DNA from: Anodontia alba
Lineage: Eukaryota > Mollusca > Bivalvia > Lucinida > Lucinidae
Assembly (NCBI GenBank): GCA_964016985.1
Contig: OZ024821.1
Span: 17,781,211 to 17,845,210 of the forward strand
Direction of reading: 5' to 3'
DNA length: 64,000 nucleotides
Below are positions 32,424 through 42,550 of the stretch, one piece after another; within the stretch, counting starts at the first letter, position 1, and each line of letters starts with the position of its first letter. Both the position numbers and the translations under genes were made by a program. Under the pieces are notes generated by a model that was given only the letters and a program-made list of their open reading frames with translations, was not told where the DNA came from and did no database searches.

Positions 32424-32699
32424 TTTGTTTGTTTGTGTTGAGGTTTTACGGCCCAGTCAACCCAATGGGGTCATGTCGAGCGCGGTCAGTTTACCTAACC
32501 ACACGTTTACTGGGCAGGCTTAGTCCTCTAAGCGGTTAACCAGTATTGTGCACATTCTTTCGCCAGAAACTGACAACTGCCCTTCTTGAATCAGCGGAAG
32601 GGAGAGAATGACCGTAGAAAATATTTCATGATCAATCTCCACGAAAGAATGTTGCCGACCTCGGCGGGGGTTGAACCCGCGACCTCCTGGTCTCCAGTC
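32424..32699 (-). mobile_element. S1 SINE, 5'-truncated
   Basis: It has a tail of GTTT units, body GTTGAGGTTTTACGGCCCAG and a B box (minus strand GGGTTCAACCCC). It is truncated at CTCCAGTCT before the A box. The flanks GTTTGTTT and GTTTCTTT may be a target duplication. It cuts off an M3b MITE at 32235-32423. Confidence 0.8.
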
Positions 32700-33034
32700 T
32701 GTTTCTTTATCATATTAAATACAATATTCTTGCATAATTCGTGACTCATTATTACCTCTTAAGTGTAGTTTTGTGAGTCAAATTGTCATTGTAATGAATT
32801 TTGTCATTGTATCGAGCGTTGGTATAAAAACGGTTGTCTGTAATTCCATTTTCATAGCAGAATGCAAGGCACAAGCGAAAAGACAAGAAGGTGCAGGCAC
32901 AAGAACGATGGGAAGACAATGTCAAGGACTGTGTTGGTCTTGATTTTGCAAGCTCGCCAAGGGCAGATAAAGATGGATAAAAATGGAAAGAAACAATCTT
33001 AAAGTTATCACTGATGCCCAAACAACCAACAAAG

Positions 33035-33249
33035 TTAACCTTTATCACACTCTTGGCCAATTCAGCAGATGACAAACTGATGATATTTTTCTTATATTTT
33101 TCCCAGAAAACAGGATTTGATATGTCATGCAAATTGTCTCCGATGGAGACAATTTGCATGAAATGTCAAATCCTGTTTCCTGGGAAAAATAAGAAAAATG
33201 TTTCAAAATGTTGCCTGCTGAAACTTTTACCCAGAATACTTAGTGTTAA
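33035..33249. repeat. M5 MITE (reference copy)
   Basis: TTAACCTTTATCACACTC opens it and a CTTAGTGTTAA end closes it. Inside, TTCAGCAGATGACAAACTG faces TTGCCTGCTGAAAC, and the hairpin ATGCAAATTGTCTCC faces GGAGACAATTTGCAT. Other copies: 1918, 17590, 19535, 45417, 55768 (weak), 61537 and part of 31110-31270. Confidence 0.75.
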
Positions 33250-33285
33250 GGGACTGAAGTGGTGAGAAGTGATCCTATGCCTTAC

Positions 33286-33423
33286 CAATGCATCCAGCTG
33301 TGATGTTATAATGATTTTCCATACATCTGTCACATCTCTTGCCTTCTACACCATCAATACATGGGCAGTTACCATAGTCATCACACTGCATGTCATGGGA
33401 ACCTTCTGGGTCACAATTACAGG
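33286..33423 (-). CDS. LAMC1: Laminin gamma exon e7: last full LEb module
   Basis: The 138-nt exon encodes [32 protein letters not shown] and [12 protein letters not shown], the last complete LE module before the coiled coil. NIT is a possible N-glycosylation site. The acceptor is TTATTTCAG and the donor GTAAGG, phase 1/1. MITE M5 (33035-33249) lies 37 bp downstream of the exon on the minus strand. Confidence 0.95.
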
Positions 33424-33780
33424 CTGAAATAAGACACATACAATAAAGAACTTTGTTAAAATTTAAGTTGCAACTGCCTACTAAAGTGTGAATAACAAGC
33501 ACCAGAAGAGTGAGAGTTGTCATCCTTGTTTAGTAGGGTTGTAACGATAGTCACCTAACAATAAGATACGTATAGCACTACATGCCTAATGATACGATCA
33601 GTATCATGATACTATTTTCATGCATAAGTCACAGCTTGAATTTATGTATTTCAATGCCTGTGTAAGATACCCTTGTTTGTCATAAAGTGATCAGTGTATT
33701 TCAGTAACATTTCAGATCTTTGTAATTTATTATAAAAATGAAGTTTTTTAAAAGTAAAACATATTTTAACGAGTAATACT

Positions 33781-33939
33781 TAACCTATAGATAATGTGCT
33801 ATTCTATTCTGTTATTCACCCCCTCCACAGAAAAAACGACCTTTCAGTCGTTATAAAGTCTTAATTCAGAAGGTCCCTTTAACAGTTACCTGTATGACGT
33901 AGTTCCTCCCGCTCAAATGATCACGTGTCAGTTTCTTTT
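33781..33939. repeat. Element B terminal inverted repeat, 3' side
   Basis: This 159-bp stretch starts TAACCTATAGATAATGTGC and ends GTTTCTTTT. It is the near-perfect inverse of 39759-39916. Confidence 0.95.
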
Positions 33940-34002
33940 ATGTGTAAAACAATACACAATTAGGAGAAAGGAGCGAGGGAAGGGAGGTGGGACGATAAAT
34001 AC

Positions 34003-34098
34003 TTATCTATAGGTTAAGTATTACTCGTTAAAATATGTTTTACTTTTAAAAAACTTCATTTTAACTTCGTAATACATTAACCTATAGATAATGTGCTA
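34003..34098. repeat. Element B internal complementary region (circle-junction copy)
   Basis: The 96 bp consist of the inverse of the element's left terminus (TTATCTATAGGTTAAGTATT) joined at CATTTT to the inverse of its right terminus (CGTAATACATTAACC). This matches the DIRS model, in which the region templates completion of the termini through a circular intermediate. Confidence 0.93.
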
Positions 34099-34340
34099 GA
34101 ATTTGTAGAATAGGAGGGAGGATTTCTCCTAATAAGCTAGTCCCAACTTCTGAATTAAGGCTTAATAAAAGGATTTATTTTTTATATATATATATAATGA
34201 GGACATAATTAGTGCTTAAGGCAATAATAAGATCCTTTAACCAAGGATAAAGTAATCCAGGGTTAACATATATATATAATAAAGATATAATTAGTACCTC
34301 TCTAGTATAGCATCAGGTCTAGGGGGGCTGTTGACGTTGT

Positions 34341-35580
34341 CTACACATCCATAGCTGATTGCTGTTGGCCCCCCACCACTTTTTGGGCCACTACAATGGG
34401 GCCCAAACTTTGGAGATTCTGTGCTTGTTGAGACATGTCTCTGAGATAGAATTTGGCAAAAGTTGATGAACTATTCCAAACCGCTGCTTGAAGTATATCA
34501 TTGAGAGGAACTTTGTCGAAGAAAGCCCAAGAAGAGGAAAGTGCTCTAACTTCATGAGCTTTGATTTTAAGGAAAGAGATATCTCGTTTAGTGAGTTTCC
34601 TATAGGCAAGTTTAACAGTGTAAGATATCCATCTCGAGATAGTATCTTTAGAGATATCCTTATTGCCTTTAATAGGAAGAAAAAGTCTAGTTCTATTTTG
34701 GCGATAAGAGCTAGTCATTTTGAGATAGAATTTCAGAGCCCTAACGGGGCAAAGAAGTCTGTCAGTATGTTCCCATTTACATATTCGAGCAAGACTAGGA
34801 ACAACAATAGGATCTGGTTTAACAGAAGGAAGCTGGTTTTTTGCTAAAAAACCAGATTTAAGAATCAAGGAAACTGAACCATCAGATTGATTAAATCTTA
34901 AATGTTGTGAATCCATAGCTAGAGCATGTATTTCACTACACCTTTTAGCAGTGGCAAGAGCTAAGAGAAAGGCTGTCTTAATAGTAACGTGAAATTTAGA
35001 AGCCTTATCAAGAGGTTCAAAAGGTGGTTTTTGTAGACATACTAAAACCCATGATAAGTCCCATTTAGGTGTAAGAGATCTTTGTACTGGTCGTTGAAGT
35101 TCAAAGGATCTGATAAGTTCAGATAAAACTGGATTAGATCCAATTCTATTACCAGTTTTGAATTTTAAAGTGTTAGAGATCATAGATCTATAACCTTTAA
35201 TAGTACTAATCTGACATTTCTTTTCCGAAAAAAGAAAGATTAAGAAATCGGCTATAACTGTAATAGGGGCCGAGATCGGATTAACCTTTTTTGTATGACA
35301 CCAATTAGAGAAGATGGTCCATTTTGCATCGTAGACTTTTTGTGTAGATGCTCTTCTTGATCTGGAGACAAAATCTGCAACGTTTTGTGAAAATTTCTTA
35401 TCTCTGATTGATTGTTTGATAACTCCCAAGCGTGAAGGTCGAGAATTGGGAGGTTTTGATGTACAAATCTTCCTTTGGATTGAGTCAGTAGTCTTGGAAT
35501 TAGTGGCAGACGAATCGGAGCTGACACTAATAGAAGAAGAAGTTCTGAGAACCACTGTTACTGTGGCCAGAACAGAGCTA
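34341..35580 (-). CDS. Element B tyrosine recombinase
   Basis: This is the uninterrupted C-terminal half of an 855-codon open frame (36908-34341). Recognisable recombinase sequence starts near 35430 (SRSRRASTQKVYDAKWTIFS) and includes LALATAKRCSEIHAL (Arg), IKAHEVRALSSSWAF (His-x-x-Arg) and FAKFYLRD (Tyr). The stop is at 34341-34343, 240 bp before the internal complementary region. Role: integration of circular cDNA. The frame appears intact, the best preserved gene of the element. Where its translation starts is unclear because its frame overlaps RT by 1.35 kb. Confidence 0.85.
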
Positions 35581-37284
35581 TGAGAACTATTCTGCACTGA
35601 TGTTGTCGGATTTTCTCTAGAACAGCAGGTATCAGAATAAAAGGAGGAAAAGCATATGCATGAAGATGATTCCAGTCCATGGACAGGGCATCTATCGCTA
35701 GTGCTTTGTAGTCTTGTACTGGAGAGACATATAATGGGAGTCTGTGGTTGAATCTTGTCGCAAACAGATCCACATTTGGGAAGTTGAGCATCTGGAATAC
35801 TGAATTCGCAACTGTTTGATCCAGAGCCCATTCTGTCTTGATAGGTTTGTCTAGTCTTGAGAGGCGGTCTGCAAGAATGTTGAATTTGCCTGGGATGTGA
35901 CGTACTCTGATAACTATGTCTTGTTCCAGGCACCAATTGAGTATTTTCCAAACTTCTATGCAAAGATTGGGGGAATGAGTGCCACCCTGTTTGTTGATAT
36001 ATGAGACCACCGTTGTGTTGTCTGTGGATATCATGATGCAAGAATGGTGAATAAATGTTTTGGCTTGTTTCAGTGCTAATCGTATGGCCATCATTTCTAA
36101 CATATTGATATGGAGCTGGGATTGGTTTTCTGTCCAGCGACCATGAAAGGACAGTGTTGTCGGCTCTAAATGAGCTCCCCATCCGTAATGACTGGCATCC
36201 GTATAAAGGAAGAATTTGGGGTCTGGAGGATGGATTGAAGTCCCTGTCTCGAATCGAATGGGGTTTATCCACCATTGTAAGTGAGATCGAATCATGCCGT
36301 TTATCGAGATCGGGTGATCGAGAGGAAGAATATGAGGTTTCCAGACTGACAGCAGGCACATCTGAAGAGGACGTAAGTGCAGTCCGCCCAGGAGAACAAG
36401 GTCTGCTGCAGCACTGAGTTTGCCCAAAAGAGAAAGGAAAGTTCGTGCCGATACATGTTTTGCTGACATTATTTTCTTGATTGTTAGAATTAGGTTCTGT
36501 ACACGATCCGCTGGAACCCTGACTAAATTTTGTTGCGTCAGAAATTCCATACCTATGAAGGTGAATTTCTGAGCAGGAAAGAGGTCTGACTTCTTGAGAT
36601 TTGGCAGAAAACCTAGGCTTTGAATAGTTTGAATGCAAATCTTTGTCTGAGTAATCAGACGGTTGTGAATCAGATTTTTTATCAGCCAATCGTCTAGGTA
36701 TGGAAAAACTGATATGGCACGTTGGCGTAGAAAAGCTGCAATAACGTCCATCAGTTTCGAGAAAATTAACGGACTTAGGGACATTCCGAACGGTAGGGCC
36801 GAAAAGTGATATACTTGATCTTCGTGTACGAAACGAAGATACTTCCTGGATTGACGATGTATCGGCACATGTAGATATGCATCTGTTAAATCTATGGAGA
36901 CAGCCCAATCGTTGAGTCTCATCGCTTGTCTTACCGATTTGACTGTCTCCATTTTGAATGCTTGTTTCTCTATGTAACGGTTTAATAAAGACAGGTCTAA
37001 TATTAAACGAAACTTTCCGTTCTTTTTTGGCACAAGGAATATCCGGGAATAAAAGCCGGGAGTTTCCGGATTCTGTACCTTTCCACTGCCCGTTTGTTGA
37101 GAAGATTTTCGATCTCTTCTCTGAGAAACGGGGAGGAGGATTGACTCATTCTGATCGGAACAGATGACAAAGGAGGAATTTTGATGAATGGTATCCTGAA
37201 TCCGTTTCGTACGATAGAGAGGACCCATTTGTTGTCTGTTATTTCCTCCCATTTTTCCGCAAAATGGGCCAATCGTCCTCCCAC
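35558..37284 (-). pseudogene. Element B reverse transcriptase and RNase H, one frameshift
   Basis: The N-terminal part in one frame (37284 to about 37080) reads GGRLAHFAEKWEEITDNKW, then FRIPFIKIPPLSS and LNKRAVE. After a 1-nt frame change it continues NPETPGFYSRIFLVPKK, LILDLSLLNRYI, VSIDLTDAYLHVPI, ALPFGMSLSPLIF and PYLDDWLIKN. RNase H has FLYTDASHYGWGAHLEP, INMLEMMAIRLAL, ISTDNTTVVSYIN and HIPGKFNILADRLSR. The C-terminus (VDLFATRFNHRLPLYVS) is the region often labelled methyltransferase-like in DIRS elements. A single missing base in GAAAGGTAC would explain the break. Confidence 0.88.
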
Positions 37285-37330
37285 TGGAATGTCCGCGAGC
37301 GGAAGAGCAGGCAGTGGAAAGGGCGGGCCT

Positions 37331-38998
37331 TCATAATCTTGCGGAGGAAGAGGCAGGTTTAGAGGAGGGGAACTGACGGATGTTACCAGTCCTCTTGATA
37401 TTATCTTTCTTAATGTGAGAAGATGAGCTTTGAGGAATATTTTTGGACCTATACGACTGCGTAGGTTTAGGTCTGGATGTTGTTTGTTTAGCAGGATATT
37501 TAGGTATCTTGAAAGCTCTGCTCTGCGAAGGAGGCTTATAAGAATGAGATTGTGACTGAATGGATGTAGAAGCTAGAAACCTTTGCTGTTGAGCTTCGAA
37601 GTTTGATTTAGCTATTTCTTTTATCCTGCCGTCAAATAAGGATTTTGAGTTAATAGGAGCGTTCCTTAACTCGTATGTGGAATTGTCGAGTAGTAGTTTA
37701 GACGAAGCTAGGGCTGCGTCCCTCCTAGCTTGGAATAATTCAGTAGTTAAAAGTGTAGACATGGCAGTAGCATGTTTAATCGATTTGGCTACGGCCTCCA
37801 GAAGTCTGGAAAGGGCCGCAACCGACATCGATTCCTGTTGTAATGAAAGGAAGGCAGCTGAAGAAAAAAGATCAGCATGAGAATTAATAGCGACTAGTTT
37901 TCTAGCCTTCCTTTCCCATGCTTCTAGATTCTTGAGCGGAATAGAAGCTCTTCCTTTATTAGAAATGTCTAGGAGCGACGCATCCGCTTCTAATTGAGGG
38001 ATATTATCAGTTGGCAAATATTGGTTTTGGCTCTTGTAGAATTTAGTCGGAGCAAGAGCCGAAACCAAGCTTTGCGGACAAATCCAATCTCTTGAACATT
38101 TGTCCGATTCTAGTCTATTTTGAATATATTTTGTTGTATTTTGTACTAATTTGGATTGTGGGAGGACAAGTAATGGAGTGGAACGAGACTCCATTAATTG
38201 TTCGATCCCAGAGAGAGGTTTTAATGGAGCTTGATCCTGCTGAGTTTTGGGGCATAACTCAGGAGGAAGAAGCCGGAAGACCTCGTTAATCGCACGATCA
38301 AATGACCAGACTTCGGATTCAGTTTCCGAGTCTGACTCCTTATTCTGTTGAGTGAGATTCGGCTGAATCTGATCGTAATTAATAGGTTGATTTGTGATTT
38401 GACTAAAATTAGTCTCCTCAGGTTGTATTGGAGTTGGCGTTTGAACAACCTGGGGAGATTTATGAGCCCTTGTATATCTACCAATGTCAAGTTGAGATTG
38501 GGAGGAATTTGATGAAGAAGAAGGCGTCATCGATCGTCTTCTTCTCTTTTTATGAGAGTGCTTAGATCTCTTTGAATTTTTCTTTCGCCGAGAAGAACTC
38601 AAAGAGTCTGATCTGGAAGTAGAGGTAGAAGAAGAGGACGATCGATGTCTTCTTCTCTTTTTAGATTTATGCTCTCTTTTAGACTGATCCTTCCTTGAAG
38701 GTCTGGAGATAGATAAATCATTTGAATTTGGAGGCTCAATCATTACACTCGGATCTGAGACCTGCGAAAAATCAGGTTCGAGTGGAATAATCTGTCTAGA
38801 AGAAGAAGCTGGATTAGGAAGTTCTAGTCTATTAGAACGTTCGTAACCAGGAATAAAGACATTGGATAGTCTGTGGACACTACCCTGTGAAATATGGCTA
38901 CTTATGGACGGAGCGTAGCTTTGTACAGGCACATTTATAGGAATATAACCAGGCGGAATTTGTGTTTGTAGGTCATACGGGAATGACTGTAAACCCAT
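37331..38998 (-). CDS. Element B ORF1 main part: Gag-like protein
   Basis: The 555-codon ORF has an extended Arg/Ser/Lys-rich region around residues 105-165 (KKRRRHRSSSSSTSTS), suggesting a nuclear or RNA-binding segment, then acidic sequence, then a conserved helical block (LEAWERKARKLVAINSHADL, LLEAVAKSIKHATAMS) shared with ORF1 of element C. It stops at TGA 37331-37333. Another frame encoding RT starts by 37284, so Gag and Pol abut. The upstream part of ORF1 probably continues in 39016-39567. Confidence 0.75.
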   Translation of the reverse strand: MGLQSFPYDLQTQIPPGYIPINVPVQSYAPSISSHISQGSVHRLSNVFIPGYERSNRLELPNPASSSRQIIPLEPDFSQVSDPSVMIEPPNSNDLSISRPSRKDQSKREHKSKKRRRHRSSSSSTSTSRSDSLSSSRRKKNSKRSKHSHKKRRRRSMTPSSSSNSSQSQLDIGRYTRAHKSPQVVQTPTPIQPEETNFSQITNQPINYDQIQPNLTQQNKESDSETESEVWSFDRAINEVFRLLPPELCPKTQQDQAPLKPLSGIEQLMESRSTPLLVLPQSKLVQNTTKYIQNRLESDKCSRDWICPQSLVSALAPTKFYKSQNQYLPTDNIPQLEADASLLDISNKGRASIPLKNLEAWERKARKLVAINSHADLFSSAAFLSLQQESMSVAALSRLLEAVAKSIKHATAMSTLLTTELFQARRDAALASSKLLLDNSTYELRNAPINSKSLFDGRIKEIAKSNFEAQQQRFLASTSIQSQSHSYKPPSQSRAFKIPKYPAKQTTSRPKPTQSYRSKNIPQSSSSHIKKDNIKRTGNIRQFPSSKPASSSARL

Positions 38999-39000
38999 GC

Positions 39001-39195
39001 CTGGTTGACTGGAGCCTAGTTGACTGGTGCCTGGTTGACTGGTGACTGGTTGACTGGTGACTGGTTGACTGGTGACTGGTTGACTGGCGACTGGATGAAC
39101 GGAGATAAGTTGCCCAGTGACTGGATGACTGGTGACTGGTTGACTGGTGACTGGTTGACTGGTGACTGGTTGACTGGTGACTGGTGACTGGTGAC
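39001..39195. repeat. 15-bp coding minisatellite in element B ORF1
   Basis: About thirteen units of CTGGTTGACTGGTGA-type sequence with point variants encode SPVNQ on the minus strand. Confidence 0.9.
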
Positions 39196-39567
39196 TGGTG
39201 GGCTTAGTGCCCGGTCAGACTCTAAGTCCGCCAGGCTACCACCTTGATGGGTCCTGCCCCGAGCAGTAAAGCTATGAGGGGCGGTGCTCCCATCAACTGT
39301 CCCGTTGTCAGACATGTCTGACTGGGACTTCTTGGATTTCTTTGATTTCTTCTGTTTTCTCTTCTGCGTCATAACTGATTTTCTAGTAGCATGAAGGCGT
39401 CTTCTTTCTGCTAGGTTCCAAACTTTTTCTGTCCAGGAACTACAAATATAACACGGAGAGATACGTGTGCAAGAATTACAAGTTAGACAAGATAAATGTG
39501 TATCCCATTTAGCTTTTAAATGGCCACAGTTGCCGCGGGCGAAATGCATCGACTGACGCGGAAACAA
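39016..39567 (-). pseudogene. Element B ORF1 upstream part with cysteine motif and 5-residue repeats
   Basis: 183 codons. HLSCLTCNSCTRISPCYICS is the N-terminal Cys cluster typical of DIRS Gag proteins. A lysine-rich stretch follows (KRKQKKSKKSKKSQSD) and then repeated SPVNQ units encoded by a 15-bp minisatellite. The frame stops at 39016-39018, inside the repeat array, while the rest of ORF1 is open in another frame, so an indel in the array probably split one gene. Confidence 0.65.
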
Positions 39568-39758
39568 AGGAAGAAATTTAACATTGAGAAAACAAGAAAT
39601 CTAAGATCGATATTTCGAAAGTAAGTACATAGATAGTAGAAGGAGTGAATATAGAACCAGAGAAAGTCAAGGATATAAAAATTTTAACCGTGTAGAATAA
39701 TTTTAATCCATTTTTTCTAACACAGAATAATAATCCTTGAACATTCAAAGTCCACAGA

Positions 39759-39916
39759 AAAGAAACTGACACGTGATCATTTGAGCGGGAGGAACTACGT
39801 CATACAGGTAACTGTTAAAGGGACCTTCTGAATTAAGACTTTATAACGACTGAAAGGTCGTTTTTTCTGTGGAGGGGGTGAATAACAGAATAGAATAGCA
39901 CATTATCTATAGGTTA
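39759..39916. repeat. Element B terminal inverted repeat, 5' side
   Basis: 158 bp, inverse of 33781-33939, from AAAAGAAACTGACACG to CTATAGGTTA. It probably carries the element's promoter, but I see no defined motif. Confidence 0.95.
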
Positions 39917-40179
39917 ATGTATTACGAAGTTAAAATGGTCTTGAAATATGTTAAAGCTTTAATTTTCTTTAAAATTGTACTTTTGGGCATATTGTCAGGT
40001 ATGGCGATACTAGCCCCAAGATACGATATGCGTAGTGTCAGAAAAAGTATCTGATAATGTATGATTTCAATGAATTGTTTCGCCTCTATTTTTTAGCTCA
40101 GTAAGATAAAAACGAGAATCAGAAATGTCGCCTGCTTAAAGCGCCAACCATTTGACATGAAAAAGGAAAAAAACACTGG

Positions 40180-41025
40180 TCCTTATAATCACTCCTATCC
40201 CTAAAGGCAACCCCTCACTACAAACTTCGAATGAAATCAATGCATCCCTTCAAAATTTATTGAGGGGAAACAATATCTTTACCTTGCATTATACCCCAAC
40301 AACAAAAACTAAGTCGAAAATGGGCCATAACTTGGCCAAAATTTTGTGGGTGATTACCAATATCGAACTTGACCTGTTTTTTACAATGATATATCCTTTT
40401 GCAGACTGTCAATAAAATCAATGCATCCCTGCAAAAGTTATTGAGCGGAAACCAATATCAACACATCAACAAAAAGTAAGTCGAAAAAGGGCCATAACTC
40501 AGCCAAAATTTTGTGGATGATTACTAATATTGAACCCGACCTGTATTTTATAATGATATATCTATCTGCAAACTTTCAATAAAATCAATGCATCCCTGCA
40601 AAAGTTATTGAACGGAAACCAATATCAACACACCAACAAAAACTAAGTCGAAAAAGGGCCATAACTCAGCCAAAATTTGGTGGATGATTACCAATATTGA
40701 ATTTGACCTGTATTTTACATTGACATAAAGTTCTGCAAAGTTTGAATGAAATCGATGTATCACTTCAAAAGTTATTGAGCGGAAATGAACAACAAAACCT
40801 AAGTTGAAAAAGGGCCATCACTCAGCCAAAATCTGGCAGCTGATTACCAATATTGAACTTGACCTGTATTTTATAGTGATATAAAGTTCTGCAAAATTTG
40901 AATGAAATCCATACATCCCTTCAAAAGAAACTGAACGGAAATGAAAAGTGTGACAACACCGCCGCCGAAGCGGACAGTCAACATGATCCCTATGTGTCTG
41001 CCATGCTATACAGGTGACACAAAAA
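40180..41025. mobile_element. P4: Pearl-like tandem array, four units
   Basis: Four units of about 162 bp share GTCGAAAAAGGGCCATAACT, GATTACCAATATTGAACTTG and CAATGCATCCCTGCAAAAG. They are followed by GCCGCCGAAGCGGACAG and AGGTGACACAAAAA. The left end is not resolved. By structure it resembles P1-P3. Confidence 0.55.
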
Positions 41026-41170
41026 TCAGTGAAGTGAAACTATGGTAACAGTTAAGTTTTACAGTTTGTAGACATTAGTTAGCATGGACACAAGGGTGGA
41101 TGAAAGTACACGGATGAACAAATGGACAGACAGACAGAATGATGGAAACTTGCACGCAGATGACAACAAG

Positions 41171-42410
41171 AGGCCCAAGGGCCACAATTCGCTCACCTGC
41201 CAATTGTGCTAATGGAGAATTGTTAGAAATTGATGATGGAAAAAAGAAAGGAAAGCATGCACTAGGCTGTAGCGGGGGCATTTGTTATCCAAACTAGACG
41301 AAAAACACAAAATATGATCATCATGGTTCCCAAATGCTTCATGCCAAATTTGGTTCAAATCCCTTCAGCAGTTCTGGAGAAGAAAATTTTTTAAGGGTTT
41401 TTACCATATATGGCCTAACCAACTTAACCGATAAGCTGGTTTTCATAAATAAAAGAAACATTTCTACAAAGTTTTGGTCAAAATATCTTCAACTGTTTGG
41501 CAGTAAAGGCCATTTTTCAGTTTTCTCCATTAAAAGTCAATGGAATCTTTAAGTTGCCATAGCAACCAAACTAATAGGCCAATTTTCATAAAAAAAAAAA
41601 CAAACTTTAATTCCCTAAGCCCAAGGATGCTACATGTAAAATTTGAGCCCAATCGGACAAGTGGTTCCAGAGAAGATTTTTGAAGGTATTTTTAGTTATT
41701 TTTTTGCATTTTGGTTACCATGGCAACCAATAATGAGGCATAAAAGCATATGGCTATTAGAAGTATATTAAAAGAAACATTTTTAAAAAAGTTTGGTCAA
41801 AATATCTTCAACTGTTTGGCAGTAAATGTCATTTTTCAGTTTTCTCCATTATAAGTCAATGGAAACTTTAAATTGCCATAGCAACCAAACTAATGAAACG
41901 ATTTTCATAAAAACCACAAAATTTCATACCCTAAGCCAAAGAATGCTACATATAAAATTTGAGCCCAATCGGCCCAGTGGTTCCAACGAAGAAGATTTTT
42001 GAATGTATTTTTAGTTATTTTTTGCATTTTGGTTACCATGGTAACCAATAAAAATAAGCAGTGGCATAAAAGCATATGGCTATTAGAAGAATATTAATAG
42101 GAACATTTGTATAAAAGTTTGGTCAAACTAACTACAACTGTTTGGCAGTTAATGCAATTTTTCCATTTTCCCCATTATAAGTCAATAGAAACATACGGTT
42201 GCCATAGCAACCAAACTAAAAAGCCGATTTTCATAAAAAACACAAACTTTTGTTCCCCCTGCCCACGGATGCTACAGATAAAATTTGAGCCCGCCCAGTG
42301 GCTTCAGAGGAGATGTCGTTTGAAAGTGTGGACGATGGACGACGGAGGGACGGACAACGGAGCCTTGCTATACTAATACCTCACATGAGCCTTCGGCCCA
42401 GGTGAGCTAA
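41171..42410. mobile_element. P5: Pearl/HINE-like element with three 320-bp units
   Basis: The left end has GGCCCAAGGGCC then CGCTCACCTG. The right end has a GAGCCTTCGGCCC hairpin then AGGTGAGCTAA, inverted relative to the left. Three long units share TTTGGTCAAAATATCTTCAA, TTGCCATAGCAACCAAACTA and TTTGAGCCCAATCGG. A GGACGACGGAGGGACGGAC patch precedes the right end. The ends are related to P3 though the cores are not. Confidence 0.75.
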
Positions 42411-42550
42411 TAAAAGATGAGAATTATACCACAACATCTTTATAACACTACTGTTGGGGTCCATAGTATAAACCATGTTAGTTAAACAACCTTGTTATAT
42501 CCAAACAAAAATGTACAGATTATATTGAACAAGAATTCCGCGGAAGGCGT

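Larger units (their letters stand above)
33735..39937 (-). mobile_element. Element B: DIRS retrotransposon, nearly intact
   Basis: This 6.2-kb minus-strand element has the full DIRS layout: inverted terminal repeats (33781-33939, 39759-39916), an internal complementary region near the 3' end (34003-34098), Gag-like ORF1, RT/RNase H and tyrosine recombinase. Both ends share AAAATG and no longer duplication exists, as expected for recombinase-mediated insertion of a circle. Joining the flanks gives an uninterrupted older repeat. Lesions: one frameshift near 37080 in RT and a frame break in ORF1 near 39005. It has the same orientation as the host gene, in intron e6-e7. Confidence 0.93.

Noticed and set aside
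36154..36417. Plus-strand ORF inside element B RT
   Set aside because: It is antisense to conserved RT/RNase H codons; its openness is a by-product.
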